Translations under genes and position numbers: made by a program
Part shown: positions 45,656 to 54,033 of the stretch, piece by piece
Layout of the letters: the number at the start of each line of letters is the position of its first letter
Numbering within the stretch: position 1 is the stretch's first letter
Origin: Peterkaempfera sp044755465
GTDB taxonomy: Bacteria; Actinomycetota; Actinomycetes; Streptomycetales; Streptomycetaceae
DNA length: 64,000 nucleotides
Reading direction: 5' to 3'
Assembly: GCF_044755465.1 (NCBI RefSeq)
Contig: NZ_JBIVRB010000003.1
Coordinates: 310,001 to 374,000 of the forward strand
The notes under the pieces: generated by a model
What the model was told of the DNA's origin: nothing
The model's database searches: none
The model's input: only the letters and a program-made list of their open reading frames with translations

Positions 45656-46033
45656 TCAGCGGGTGGGGCGGTCGGGGAGGAGGAGGCCGGCGACTGACAG
45701 GGTTCCCCAGCCGACCGAGACGGCGACGGCTGCCCGGCGGCGGCCGGGGGCCGGGAGGGTACGGCCGAGCAGCAGCGCATCACCGAGGTCCGCGCCGATC
45801 CGCACCAGGGCGGCCAGGCGCAGGGCCGCCCCGCCCGGGGCCAGCAGCAGGGCCGTGCCGCTGACGGCGTCGCGCCAGCCCAGTGGGCGCAGGGAGACCG
45901 CGGTCGCTTCGGCGGTGCGGCCGTCGGCATCGGCCAGACCCGAGGGGCGGGCCAGCAGCCCCGGCCAAGCCGTCACCGCCACCCCGTACACCGCCGTCGC
46001 CGCACCCACCGCCCGCAGCAGTCCGACCCGCAT
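45656..46033 (-). CDS. Small hydrophobic protein of unknown function
   Basis: 125 residues from ATG 46033, GGAGG 7 nt upstream. Begins 'MRVGLLRAVGAATAVYGVAV' (probable membrane span), then 'LRPLGWRDAVSGTALLLAPG', 'LRLAALVRIGADLGDALLLG' and a last hydrophobic stretch 'VAVSVGWGTLSVAGLLL'. About four spans, possibly DUF4267-like, but I cannot name a family. Its promoter region contains the start of a complex repeat array. Confidence 0.6.
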   Translation of the reverse strand: MRVGLLRAVGAATAVYGVAVTAWPGLLARPSGLADADGRTAEATAVSLRPLGWRDAVSGTALLLAPGGAALRLAALVRIGADLGDALLLGRTLPAPGRRRAAVAVSVGWGTLSVAGLLLPDRPTR

Positions 46034-46101
46034 CCCGGCCTCCTCGCTCCGCCCGGCCCGGCCCCGGCGGCCGGGCCTCTGGGGGCAGTGTGCCCCGGGC
46101 G

Positions 46102-46585
46102 GGCGGCGGTTCGCTTGGTGGCGGTGGCTCCTGTGCGGGTGAGTGGGCCCGTCTGGGCGGCGGTGGCTTGGTTTCCCGGCGCCGGGCCTGTGCGGGTGGT
46201 GTGTCCCGGAGGGGCGGCGGTTCGCTTGGTGGCGGCGGGCATCCCGGCTGGGCGGCCCGCTGGCGTGACGAGGTGCGCCGGCTGCTGCGGGGTCTGGACG
46301 GTGCCGGTCTGGACGGTGCCGGTGCGGGCGGCTCCGGTGCGGGCGGTGGGCGGGCGGAGCTGTCCGACGCGGCGGCGGTGGCCTGGTTTCCCGGCGCCGG
46401 GCCTGTACGGGCGGTGTGTCCCGGAGGGGCGGCGGTTCGCTTGGTGGCGGTGGCTCCTGTGCGGGTGAGTGGGCCTGTCTGGGCGGCGGTGGCCTGGTTT
46501 CCCGGCGGCCGGGCCTGTGCGGGTGGTGTGCTTCGGGCGGGCGGCGGTTCGCTTGGTGGCGGTGGCTCCGTACGGGTGAGTGCCG
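46102..46585 (+). repeat. Array of about 111-bp repeat units between the 45656 gene and hrpB
   Basis: Each unit begins GGCGGCGGTTCGCTTGGTGG and continues through 'CTGTGCGGGTGAGTGGGCC' and 'TGGTTTCCCGGCGCCGGGCC'. Starts: 46102, 46213, 46428 and 46540 (partial). Units 1 to 2 and 3 to 4 are 111-112 bp apart. Unit 2 is lengthened because its middle is replaced by a piece of hrpB. Fills the 46034-46593 gap; no gene is supported there, although some open frames run through it. Confidence 0.85.
46231..46381 (+). pseudogene. Inverted 151-bp copy of an internal hrpB segment
   Basis: The plus strand here equals the minus (coding) strand of 47595-47745 with three mismatches and no gap. It reads GHPGWAARWRDEVRRLLRGL like the helicase but is cut off on both sides and joined to repeat-unit sequence at short identities (GGCGG on the left, GGCGGCGGTGG on the right). 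It cannot encode a functional product. Confidence 0.85.
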
Positions 46586-46593
46586 GTGGCGGG

Positions 46594-49245
46594 TCAGCGG
46601 CGGGGCTTGAGGCGGCGGGTCGGGGTGGCGGTGGCCGGGTCCTCCGGCCAGGGGTGGCGGGGGTAGCGGCCGCGCAGTTCGGCGCGGACCGCCCGGTAGC
46701 CCTCCCGCCAGAAGGAGGCCAGGTCGCCGGTGACGGCGGCGGGCCGTCCGGCCGGGGAGAGCAGATGCACGGTGAGCGGTACCCGGCCGCCCGCCAGCGC
46801 GGGGGCGGCGTCCCAGCCGAACAGCTCCTGGAGCTTCACCGCCAGCACCGGCCGGTCGCCGGAGTAGTCGACCCTGACCCGGGACCCGCTCGGCACCTCG
46901 ATCCGCTCCGGGGCGAGCACGTCCAACTGCCGGGCCTCGCCGCCGGACCAGGGCAGCAGCCGCCGCAGCGCGTCCGCCGTGCCGATCCGCTCCAGGTCGG
47001 CCCGGCGCCGGGCGGAGTCCAGTTCGGGCCCCAGCCACTCCTCGGCCCGCTCCAGCAGGGCGCCGTCCGAGACGTCCGGCCACGGCTCGCCCAGCACCCC
47101 GTACAGGAAGGCCAGCCGCCCCCGCAGCGCCACCGCCGCGTCACCCCAGGTCAGCAGCGCCGACACCCCCTCGCGGGCCAGCCCCTCCAGCAGTGCCGCC
47201 CGCACCAGCCGGGGTTCGGGCGCCCGCAGCGGCACCGAGGCCAACTCCACCGCGCCCAGCGCCTCCACCCGGCGGGCCGCGACATCCCCGCGCCTGCTGC
47301 CGTCCGGCACCGCCCAGCGCACCTCCTCCCGGACGGTCCGCAGCGGCGCGGCGGCCCGCCCGGCGCACTCCTCGGTGATGGCCGCCGCCCGCAGCACCCG
47401 CGCGGAGGGCGAACCGGCCGGCCGGTCCGCCACCGCCACCGCCAACCACGGCTCGCCCGCCAGCCCGGAGCCGCCGGACACCTCGGCGGCGGTACCGGAG
47501 GCCATCAGGTACGGGACGCGTACCACGCCCGGCTCCGGCCGGTCACCGCGCAGCCGGGCCACCCGCTCGGGAAACGCCAACGCCACCACCAGGCCCACCG
47601 CCGCCGCGTCGTACAGCTCCGCCCGCCCACCGCCCGCACCGGAGCCGCCCGCACCGGCACCGTCCAGACCAGCGCCGTCCAGACCCCGCAGCAGCCGGCG
47701 CACCTCGTCACGCCAGCGGGCCGCCCAGCCGGGATGCCCGCCGCCGCCCGCCTGCGCGGCCCGCCGGATCGCGGCCAGGTCGTCGCCCAGGCCGCGCGGC
47801 GGCTCCTCCGAGAGCAGCGCCACCACCTCGGCCGCCCGCCGCGCCCCGACCTGCTCGGCGCCGTCCAGCAGTGCCCTGGCCAGCCGGGGGTGCACGCCCA
47901 CCGCCGCCATCGCCCGGCCGCGCCCGGTGACCCTGCCCGTCCGGTCGACGGCCCCCACCGCGCCCAGCGCCTCCCGGGCGGCGGCCAGCGCACCGCCCGG
48001 CGGCGGGTCGAGCAGCGCCAGACCGGACGCGTCCGGGTCGCCCCAGCAGGCGGCCTGCAGGGCGAACGAGGTCAGATCGGCCAGGGCGATCTCCGGCGCG
48101 GGCCAGGGGGCGGTCCGGGCGTCCTCCGCCTGCTGCCAGCAGCGGTAGACCGTGCCGGGTGCCTCACGTCCGGCCCGACCGGCCCGCTGCCGGGCGGCGG
48201 CCAGCGAGGCCCGTACGGTGACCAGGGTGCTCAGCCCGCGCGCATGGTCGGTGCGGGGCTCGCGGGCCAGTCCGCAGTCGACCACCACCCGCACGCCGGG
48301 CACGGTGAGGCTGGACTCCGCCACCGAGGTGGCCAGCACCACCCGCCGCCGCTCCCCGGGCGCGAGCACCGCGTCCTGTACGGCCTGCGGCGCCCGGCCG
48401 TGGACGGGCAGCACATCCGTACCGTCGAGGTCGGCCAGCAGCCCCGCCACCCGGGCGATCTCGCCCGCGCCGGGCAGGAAGCACAGCACATCGCCGTCGT
48501 GCGCGGCCAGCGCCCGGCGGACGGTGGCGGCCACGTGCGCCAGCAGCGCCGGGTCCACCCGGGTGCCCTGCGGCGGGTCCACCGGCCGGGGCGGCGGCGC
48601 CCAGACGACTGCCACGTCATGGGAGGTGCCGTGCGCCTCGACCACCGGGGCCGGGTCCTCGCCGCCGCCGAGCAGCCGCGCCCAGGCGGCGGTGTCGCTG
48701 GTGGCGGAGGCGGCGACCAGCCGCAGGTCCGGCCGGAGGGCGGCCCGGACGTCCAGCAGGAACGCCAGGGCGGTGTCCGCGTCGAGGTGGCGTTCATGGC
48801 ACTCGTCGAGCAGTACGGCGTCGACGCCGGGCAGTTCCGGGTCGCGTTGCAGCCGCTGGAGCAGCACGCCGGTGGTGACGACTTCCACCACCGTCCTGGG
48901 GCCGGCCCGGCGCTCGCCGCGCACGCTGAAGCCCACGGTGTCGCCGGGCTTCTCACCGAGCAGCCACGCCATCCGGCGGGCGGCGGCCCGTACGGCGAGC
49001 CGCCGGGGCTCGGCGACGACGACCCGCCGGGGGCGGTCGGCCGGGGCGGGGCCGGTGGGCGGCAGTTCCGGCACCAGGCCGGCCAGGGCGAGCGGGACCA
49101 GGGTGGTCTTGCCGGTGCCGGGCGGCGCGGAGAGCACGGCCGTGCCGCGCTCCTGGAGGGCGGCGTGCAGGGCGGGCACGGCCTCCCGCACGGGCAGGGC
49201 GGCCCACAGGGGCGCCTTGGACGGCGGGCGGTGGTCGGTGGACAT
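46594..49245 (-). CDS. hrpB: ATP-dependent helicase HrpB
   Basis: 883 residues from ATG 49245 with GGGAGA upstream; 43 further codons upstream read as a repeat-derived gap and are excluded. DEAH/RHA-type RNA helicase: Walker A 'APPGTGKTTLV' (40-50), 'VVVAEPRRLAVRAAARRMA', DECH box at 147-150 in 'VLLDECHERH', motif III 'SATSD', motif VI 'QRAGRAGREAPGTVYRCW', then the HA2 and HrpB C-terminal domains. Residues around 520-550 contain a Gly/Ala-rich loop (GLDGAGLDGAGAGGSGAGGG) whose DNA is duplicated in inverted orientation at 46231-46381. Exact role in actinobacteria unknown. Confidence 0.94.
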   Translation of the reverse strand: MSTDHRPPSKAPLWAALPVREAVPALHAALQERGTAVLSAPPGTGKTTLVPLALAGLVPELPPTGPAPADRPRRVVVAEPRRLAVRAAARRMAWLLGEKPGDTVGFSVRGERRAGPRTVVEVVTTGVLLQRLQRDPELPGVDAVLLDECHERHLDADTALAFLLDVRAALRPDLRLVAASATSDTAAWARLLGGGEDPAPVVEAHGTSHDVAVVWAPPPRPVDPPQGTRVDPALLAHVAATVRRALAAHDGDVLCFLPGAGEIARVAGLLADLDGTDVLPVHGRAPQAVQDAVLAPGERRRVVLATSVAESSLTVPGVRVVVDCGLAREPRTDHARGLSTLVTVRASLAAARQRAGRAGREAPGTVYRCWQQAEDARTAPWPAPEIALADLTSFALQAACWGDPDASGLALLDPPPGGALAAAREALGAVGAVDRTGRVTGRGRAMAAVGVHPRLARALLDGAEQVGARRAAEVVALLSEEPPRGLGDDLAAIRRAAQAGGGGHPGWAARWRDEVRRLLRGLDGAGLDGAGAGGSGAGGGRAELYDAAAVGLVVALAFPERVARLRGDRPEPGVVRVPYLMASGTAAEVSGGSGLAGEPWLAVAVADRPAGSPSARVLRAAAITEECAGRAAAPLRTVREEVRWAVPDGSRRGDVAARRVEALGAVELASVPLRAPEPRLVRAALLEGLAREGVSALLTWGDAAVALRGRLAFLYGVLGEPWPDVSDGALLERAEEWLGPELDSARRRADLERIGTADALRRLLPWSGGEARQLDVLAPERIEVPSGSRVRVDYSGDRPVLAVKLQELFGWDAAPALAGGRVPLTVHLLSPAGRPAAVTGDLASFWREGYRAVRAELRGRYPRHPWPEDPATATPTRRLKPRR

Positions 49246-49308
49246 ACGGGCCAGTCTCCCGGACGGGGTGGGCGCGGGCTCAGGGGTCCCGTCGGGTGGC
49301 CGGTCGGG

Positions 49309-49361
49309 CGGTTCCTCGCGCCCCTGGGCGGCCGGGGGCGGTCCAGGGGCGCGAGGAACCG
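49309..49361. terminator. Hairpin from two inverted interspersed repeats
   Basis: CGGTTCCTCGCGCCCCTGG (49309-49327) pairs with CCAGGGGCGCGAGGAACCG (49343-49361), 19 bp perfect, loop 15 nt. Lies between the methyltransferase stop (49451) and the hrpB start, and probably ends the leftward methyltransferase transcript. It is also copy 2 of the interspersed repeat family. Confidence 0.8.
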
Positions 49362-49450
49362 CGCGAGGGGCCATGCACTTTCGTAGCGGCTCGAAACAGC
49401 GGCCGCCCGAGCCCTTGGTGGGAAGGCGCCGACTCCCGGCCCCGCAGGGG

Positions 49451-50326
49451 CTACTCGCGGGTCGAGACGAAGATCGCCGTCCCCGGCAGCAGTCGGCCGC
49501 GCAGAGGGCTCCAGCCGCCCCACTCCTGGTCCAGCCGGTCCGGCCACTCGGGTTCGACCAGGTCCAGCAGCCGGAAGCCGGCCGCGACCAGTTCCCGGAC
49601 CCGGTCGCCCAGGGTGCGATGGTGCTCGACGTAGACGGCGCGGCCCCGGTCGTCCTGCTCGACGTACGGGCGCCGGTCGAAGTACGAGCTGATCGCGGTC
49701 AGCCCCTCGGGCCCCGGCTCGTCGGGGAAGGCCCAGCGGATCGGGTGGGTGACCGAGAAGACCCAGCGGCCGCCGGGCCGCAGCACCCGGTGCACCTCGC
49801 GCATCAGCCGGGCGGTGTCGGCGCTGAACGGCACCGCCCCGTACGCGGAGCAGGCCAGGTGGAAGGAGCCGTCGGCGAAGGGCAGCACGGCGGCGTCGGC
49901 CTGCACCACCGGGATCGGCGGGGCGCCGCGCCCGTCGTCGATCCGGCGGGAGTGCTGGAGCTGGCGGAAGGAGATGTCCAGCGCGACCGGCCGGGCGCCC
50001 CGGCCGGCCAGCCAGCGCGAGCACTGGGCGGCGCCGGCGCCGATCTCCAGCACCCGGCGCCCCGCCAGCCCGGCGGGGTCGCCGAGCAGCCGGGCGTCGG
50101 CCTCGTCGAGGCCCTCCGGGCCCCAGACGAAGCGGTCGTCGCCGAGGAAGGCGCCGTGCTCGTCCTGGTACTCGTCGGCGTTGCGGTCCCACCAGTGGCG
50201 GCTGGCGCGGCTGCTCTCGCCGCTGCCGGCCCGGCGGCGGACGGCGTCACCGCCGTCGCCGGTGTCGCCCTCACGGGCGAAATCTGCCTCGAACGGCTTC
50301 TCTGAGGGGGTGGTCGGCTGCGTCAT
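49451..50326 (-). CDS. Class I SAM-dependent methyltransferase
   Basis: 291 residues from ATG 50326 (MTQPTTPSEK); ATG 50335 three codons earlier is possible. Motif I 'RRVLEIGAGAAQCSRWLAG', motif II acidic 'PVALDISFRQL', 'VVQADAAVLPFADGSFHLA' and 'MREVHRVLRPGGRWVFSVTHP' define a Methyltransf_11-type fold. N-terminal 'HWWDRNADEYQDEHGAFLGD' and C-terminal 'LVEPEWPDRLDQEWGGWSPLRG' are distinctive for an actinobacterial subfamily of unknown substrate. Confidence 0.9.
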   Translation of the reverse strand: MTQPTTPSEKPFEADFAREGDTGDGGDAVRRRAGSGESSRASRHWWDRNADEYQDEHGAFLGDDRFVWGPEGLDEADARLLGDPAGLAGRRVLEIGAGAAQCSRWLAGRGARPVALDISFRQLQHSRRIDDGRGAPPIPVVQADAAVLPFADGSFHLACSAYGAVPFSADTARLMREVHRVLRPGGRWVFSVTHPIRWAFPDEPGPEGLTAISSYFDRRPYVEQDDRGRAVYVEHHRTLGDRVRELVAAGFRLLDLVEPEWPDRLDQEWGGWSPLRGRLLPGTAIFVSTRE

Positions 50327-50523
50327 CCTGCCCATCGCGTAGGGTTGGCGGTGCGGAAAGCGCCGCTCGTCCGGCCAGGCTCGTTCGCGAGCAGGTCGGC
50401 TGCGGCATCCGGGGAGCGGGCCCCTGTGGCTGCCGCCTCCGCGCACGAGTGGTGCGCGAGGTGCGGCAGACGGAGGATATGGCCTGATCCATCCCGGCCT
50501 CGGCCAGCCTGCGCCCTCCGGCG

Positions 50524-50552
50524 TTGACCGTGCCTGGCTGTCCCCGTATGCT
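50524..50552 (+). promoter_or_regulatory. Consensus promoter of rpsA
   Basis: TTGACC (50524-50529), 17-bp spacer, TATGCT (50547-50552): a near-ideal housekeeping (HrdB-type) promoter. Expected start near 50559, giving a roughly 209-nt untranslated leader before rpsA. The rest of 50327-50767 shows no gene. Confidence 0.8.
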
Positions 50553-50767
50553 ACAAGTTGCGCTGCGGGCCTGCGCGCCTCGGACGGAGCAGGTCGCGCT
50601 CGCATCTGTCGAAGACCCCACGGTCACAAGCGGGGTGCCGTTCTCCCCGTCTGACTGGGAGGCCCGGTACGCCGGGTTCCTGGCTGTCCGGCCCTCGGTA
50701 GGAGCGATACGGGCCCTCCGCGTGGCAGTACCTACGACTTCATGTCCGTACCGGAGCCCTTTTCCTA

Positions 50768-52255
50768 ATGACGAGCAGCACCGACTCTTCCCGCACCACC
50801 CCGCAGGTGGCGGTCAACGACATCGGTTCCGAGGAAGACTTCCTCGCCGCGATCGACGAGACGATCAAGTACTTCAACGACGGCGACATCGTCGACGGCG
50901 TCATCGTGAAGGTCGACCGGGACGAGGTCCTGCTCGACATCGGTTACAAGACCGAAGGTGTCATCCCCTCCCGCGAGCTGTCGATCAAGCACGACGTCGA
51001 CCCGCACGAGGTCGTCGCCGTCGGCGACAACATCGAGGCCCTTGTTCTCCAGAAGGAGGACAAGGAGGGCCGCCTGATCCTCTCGAAGAAGCGGGCGCAG
51101 TACGAGCGCGCCTGGGGCACCATCGAGAAGATCAAGGAAGAGGACGGGATCGTCACCGGTACCGTCATCGAGGTCGTCAAGGGTGGTCTCATCCTCGACA
51201 TCGGCCTCCGCGGCTTCCTCCCCGCGTCCCTGGTCGAGATGCGCCGCGTCCGCGACCTCCAGCCCTACGTGGGCAAGGAGCTCGAGGCCAAGATCATCGA
51301 GCTGGACAAGAACCGCAACAACGTGGTCCTGTCCCGCCGTGCCTGGCTGGAGCAGACCCAGAGCGAGGTCCGTCAGACCTTCCTCACCACCCTGCAGAAG
51401 GGCCAGGTGCGCTCCGGCGTCGTCTCCTCGATCGTCAACTTCGGTGCCTTCGTGGACCTGGGTGGCGTCGACGGCCTGGTGCACGTCTCCGAGCTGTCCT
51501 GGAAGCACATCGACCACCCGTCCGAGGTTGTCGAGGTCGGCCAGGAGGTCACCGTCGAGGTTCTCGACGTTGACATGGACCGCGAGCGCGTCTCCCTGTC
51601 GCTGAAGGCGACCCAGGAGGACCCGTGGCAGCAGTTCGCCCGGACGCACCAGATCGGCCAGGTCGTCCCCGGCAAGGTCACCAAGCTGGTTCCGTTCGGT
51701 GCGTTCGTCCGGGTGGACGAGGGCATCGAGGGTCTGGTCCACATCTCCGAGCTGGCCGAGCGCCACGTGGAGATCCCGGAGCAGGTCGTCCAGGTCGGCG
51801 ACGAGATCTTCGTCAAGGTCATCGACATCGACCTTGAGCGCCGCCGCATCAGCCTCTCGCTGAAGCAGGCCAACGAGGCGTTCGGCACCGACCCGGCGTC
51901 GGTCGAGTTCGACCCGACCCTGTACGGCATGGCCGCGTCCTACGACGACCAGGGCAACTACATCTACCCCGAGGGCTTCGACCCGGAGGCCAACGACTGG
52001 CTGCCCGGCTACGAGAAGCAGCGGGAGGAGTGGGAGCGCCAGTACGCCGAGGCGCAGTCCCGCTTCGAGCAGCACCAGGCCCAGGTCATCAAGAGCCGCG
52101 AGGCCGACGCCGAGGCTGCGGCCGAGGGCGGCGACGCGGTGGCCGCGGCCGCCGGTGGCTCGTACTCCTCCAGCAGCGACGAGGGCTCCGGCGCTCTCGC
52201 TTCGGACGAGGCGCTCGCCGCGCTGCGCGAGAAGCTGGCCGGTGGCCAGAGCTGA
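50768..52255 (+). CDS. rpsA: 30S ribosomal protein S1
   Basis: 495 residues. Four S1 RNA-binding domains at about 36-105, 121-187, 205-275 and 290-362, each starting with a 'G.VV.G.V..I' type strand (for example 'VDGVIVKVDRDEVLLDIGYK', 'RSGVVSSIVNFGAFVDLGG', 'VPGKVTKLVPFGAFVRVDEG'). The C-terminal tail (390-495) is acidic and Ala/Gly/Ser-rich, as in other actinobacterial S1; E. coli S1 has six domains. Binds mRNA on the 30S platform. No strong Shine-Dalgarno sequence before ATG 50768, a known trait of rpsA genes. Codons such as GTC/GTT are more mixed than in neighbours, fitting high expression. Confidence 0.97.
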   Translation: MTSSTDSSRTTPQVAVNDIGSEEDFLAAIDETIKYFNDGDIVDGVIVKVDRDEVLLDIGYKTEGVIPSRELSIKHDVDPHEVVAVGDNIEALVLQKEDKEGRLILSKKRAQYERAWGTIEKIKEEDGIVTGTVIEVVKGGLILDIGLRGFLPASLVEMRRVRDLQPYVGKELEAKIIELDKNRNNVVLSRRAWLEQTQSEVRQTFLTTLQKGQVRSGVVSSIVNFGAFVDLGGVDGLVHVSELSWKHIDHPSEVVEVGQEVTVEVLDVDMDRERVSLSLKATQEDPWQQFARTHQIGQVVPGKVTKLVPFGAFVRVDEGIEGLVHISELAERHVEIPEQVVQVGDEIFVKVIDIDLERRRISLSLKQANEAFGTDPASVEFDPTLYGMAASYDDQGNYIYPEGFDPEANDWLPGYEKQREEWERQYAEAQSRFEQHQAQVIKSREADAEAAAEGGDAVAAAAGGSYSSSSDEGSGALASDEALAALREKLAGGQS

Positions 52256-52312
52256 TCGCCCGATCGCCTAGGCCGACCGCCTGAGCTGATCGACCTGTAG
52301 GACCCGCAGTAC

Positions 52313-52352
52313 GGCAAGGCCCCCGACCGGATCTCCGGTCGGGGGCCTTGCC
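52313..52352 (+). terminator. Strong terminator after rpsA
   Basis: Perfect 18-bp inverted repeat GGCAAGGCCCCCGACCGG (52313-52330) / CCGGTCGGGGGCCTTGCC (52335-52352) with tetraloop ATCT. Confidence 0.92.
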
Positions 52353-52407
52353 GCGTATCCGAGGCGGTATCCGAGGCGGCGCCCGACGGGCCGCGCCGCC
52401 CGGCCGG

Positions 52408-52413
52408 TAGCCT
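52408..52413 (+). promoter_or_regulatory. -10 element of coaE (leaderless)
   Basis: TAGCCT ends 6 nt before ATG 52420; no ribosome-binding site. Confidence 0.45.
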
Positions 52414-52419
52414 GGCCGG

Positions 52420-53031
52420 ATGCTGAGAGTGGGGCTGACCGGCGGCATCGGGGCCGGCAAGAGCGAGGTGTCCCGGCGGCTCGCCGCGTGCGGGGCGGTC
52501 ATCGTGGACGCGGACCTGATCGCCCGCGAGGTCGTCGAACCGGGCATGCCCGGCCTGGCGGCGGTGGTCGCGGAGTTCGGTACGGGCGTGCTGCGGCCGG
52601 ACGGCGCGCTGGACCGGCCCGCGCTCGGCCGGATCGTCTTCGCGGACCCGGAGCGACTGGCCGCGCTCAACGCCATCGTGCATCCGCTGGTCCGGGAGCG
52701 GTCGGCCGAGCTGGAGGGCGCGGCCGGGCCGGACGACGTGGTCGTCCAGGACGTACCGCTGCTGGCGGAGAACGGCCTGGCGCCGCTGTACGACCTGGTG
52801 ATCGTGGTGGACGCGGCCGATGACGTCCGGCTGGACCGGCTGGTCCGGCTGCGCGGGATGGCGCCGGACGAGGCCCGAGACCGGATGGCGGCCCAGGCCG
52901 GGCGGGCGGAGCGGCTGGCGGTCGCGGACATCGTGATCGACAACGGCGGGCCGCTGGCCGCCCTCGACCCGCAGGTCCGCGAGGTGTGGCAGCAGCTCCG
53001 GGTCCGGGCGGCGGCCGTCGCCGACGGCTGA
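52420..53031 (+). CDS. coaE: Dephospho-CoA kinase
   Basis: 203 residues. Last step of coenzyme A synthesis: ATP + dephospho-CoA to CoA. P-loop 'GLTGGIGAGKSEVSRRL' (G8-S15), 'VIVDADLIAREVVEPG', 'PLVRERSAELEG', 'VVQDVPLLAENGLAPLYD' and the lid 'RLRGMAPDEARDRMAAQ' are all family signatures. Length as expected; some actinobacteria carry a C-terminal UPF0157 fusion, absent here. Confidence 0.97.
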   Translation: MLRVGLTGGIGAGKSEVSRRLAACGAVIVDADLIAREVVEPGMPGLAAVVAEFGTGVLRPDGALDRPALGRIVFADPERLAALNAIVHPLVRERSAELEGAAGPDDVVVQDVPLLAENGLAPLYDLVIVVDAADDVRLDRLVRLRGMAPDEARDRMAAQAGRAERLAVADIVIDNGGPLAALDPQVREVWQQLRVRAAAVADG

Positions 53032-53054
53032 AACCCGGCCCCGGAGCGTGGGGC

Positions 53055-53894
53055 TCAGCGCTTGACGCCGACCCCGGCCCAGGCCGGGGCGCGGTCGTCG
53101 CCGGGCTGCGCCGGCGCGTCGGGGCGCCACAGCGGGGCGGTGACCAGGCCCGGCTCCTCCAGCTCCAGCCCCTCGAAGAAGGTCGTGACCTGCTCCCGGC
53201 TGCGCGGGGTGAGCGCGGCGGCGGAGCCCGAGTACAGCGTCCGGGCCCGCTCGACCTGCTCGCGGGTGGCGAAGTCGCCGGTGGCGTGCGAGAGCACCAG
53301 GCGGCTGCCGGCGGGCAGCGCGTCCACCAGCTGCCGCACGATGCCGATCGGGTCCTCGTCGTCCTTCAGGAAGTGCAGGATGGCCACCAGCATCAGGGCG
53401 ATCGGCTGGTCGAAGTCCAGGACCTCGCGGACCTCCGGGTTCGCCAGGATCGCCGCCGGTTCGCGCAGATCGGCGTGGATCACCGTGGCGGTGCCCTGGC
53501 CGGCGCCCTCCAGCAGGGCGCGGCCGTGCACCAGCACGATGGGGTCGTTGTCCAGGTAGGCGACCCGGACGTCGGAGGTCACCTCGCCCGCGATCTGGTG
53601 GGTGCTGCCCGCCGTGGGGATGCCGGTGCCGATGTCCAGGAACTGCCGGACGCCCTGCCCGGCCACATGCCGAACCGCACGCTGGAGGAAGCCCCGGTTG
53701 GCCAGCGCGCCGGTGCGGAACTCCGGGCTGATGGCGAGCGCCTGCTCGGCCGCCTCCCGGTCGGCGGCGAAGTTGTCCTTGCCGCCGATGAAGTAGTCGT
53801 ACATCCGCGCCGGGTGCGGGATGTCGGTCCGCAGATCGGTGGGGGGACGTACATCGTCCTCGCCGGCGCGCATCCACTGCCTGCTCTGGGTCAT
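53055..53894 (-). CDS. DUF574-type SAM-dependent methyltransferase
   Basis: 279 residues from ATG 53894, GGGGAGAAG 5 nt upstream. 'DIPHPARMYDYFIGGKDNFAADREAAE' near the N-terminus is the hallmark of the large DUF574/Methyltransf_19 family of streptomycetes. 'QFLDIGTGIPTAGSTHQIA' is the SAM-binding motif, with 'VAYLDNDPIVLVHGRALL', 'DFDQPIALMLVAILHFL' and 'SRLVLSHATGDF'. Substrate unknown for the family; members are often beside regulator genes, but not here. Convergent with coaE. Confidence 0.92.
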   Translation of the reverse strand: MTQSRQWMRAGEDDVRPPTDLRTDIPHPARMYDYFIGGKDNFAADREAAEQALAISPEFRTGALANRGFLQRAVRHVAGQGVRQFLDIGTGIPTAGSTHQIAGEVTSDVRVAYLDNDPIVLVHGRALLEGAGQGTATVIHADLREPAAILANPEVREVLDFDQPIALMLVAILHFLKDDEDPIGIVRQLVDALPAGSRLVLSHATGDFATREQVERARTLYSGSAAALTPRSREQVTTFFEGLELEEPGLVTAPLWRPDAPAQPGDDRAPAWAGVGVKR

Positions 53895-54033
53895 CGCTTC
53901 TCCCCGACCTGATCAACGCTGATTCGCGGTACGGGGAGCAGCATACGACCGCGTTCCGGCGCCCGCTGCCGACGGTTCGTCAATCAGTGCTGATGGCGGG
54001 AGGTTTCGGGCCGACGGGTATCATCCGGCGGCG

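Noticed and set aside
46102..46585. CRISPR array
   Set aside because: Repeats are about 111 bp with no regular unique spacers and no cas genes nearby.
45883..49386. Long rightward frame across the repeat array and opposite hrpB
   Set aside because: Its helicase-like peptide comes only from the inverted hrpB fragment; the rest is antisense or repeat sequence.
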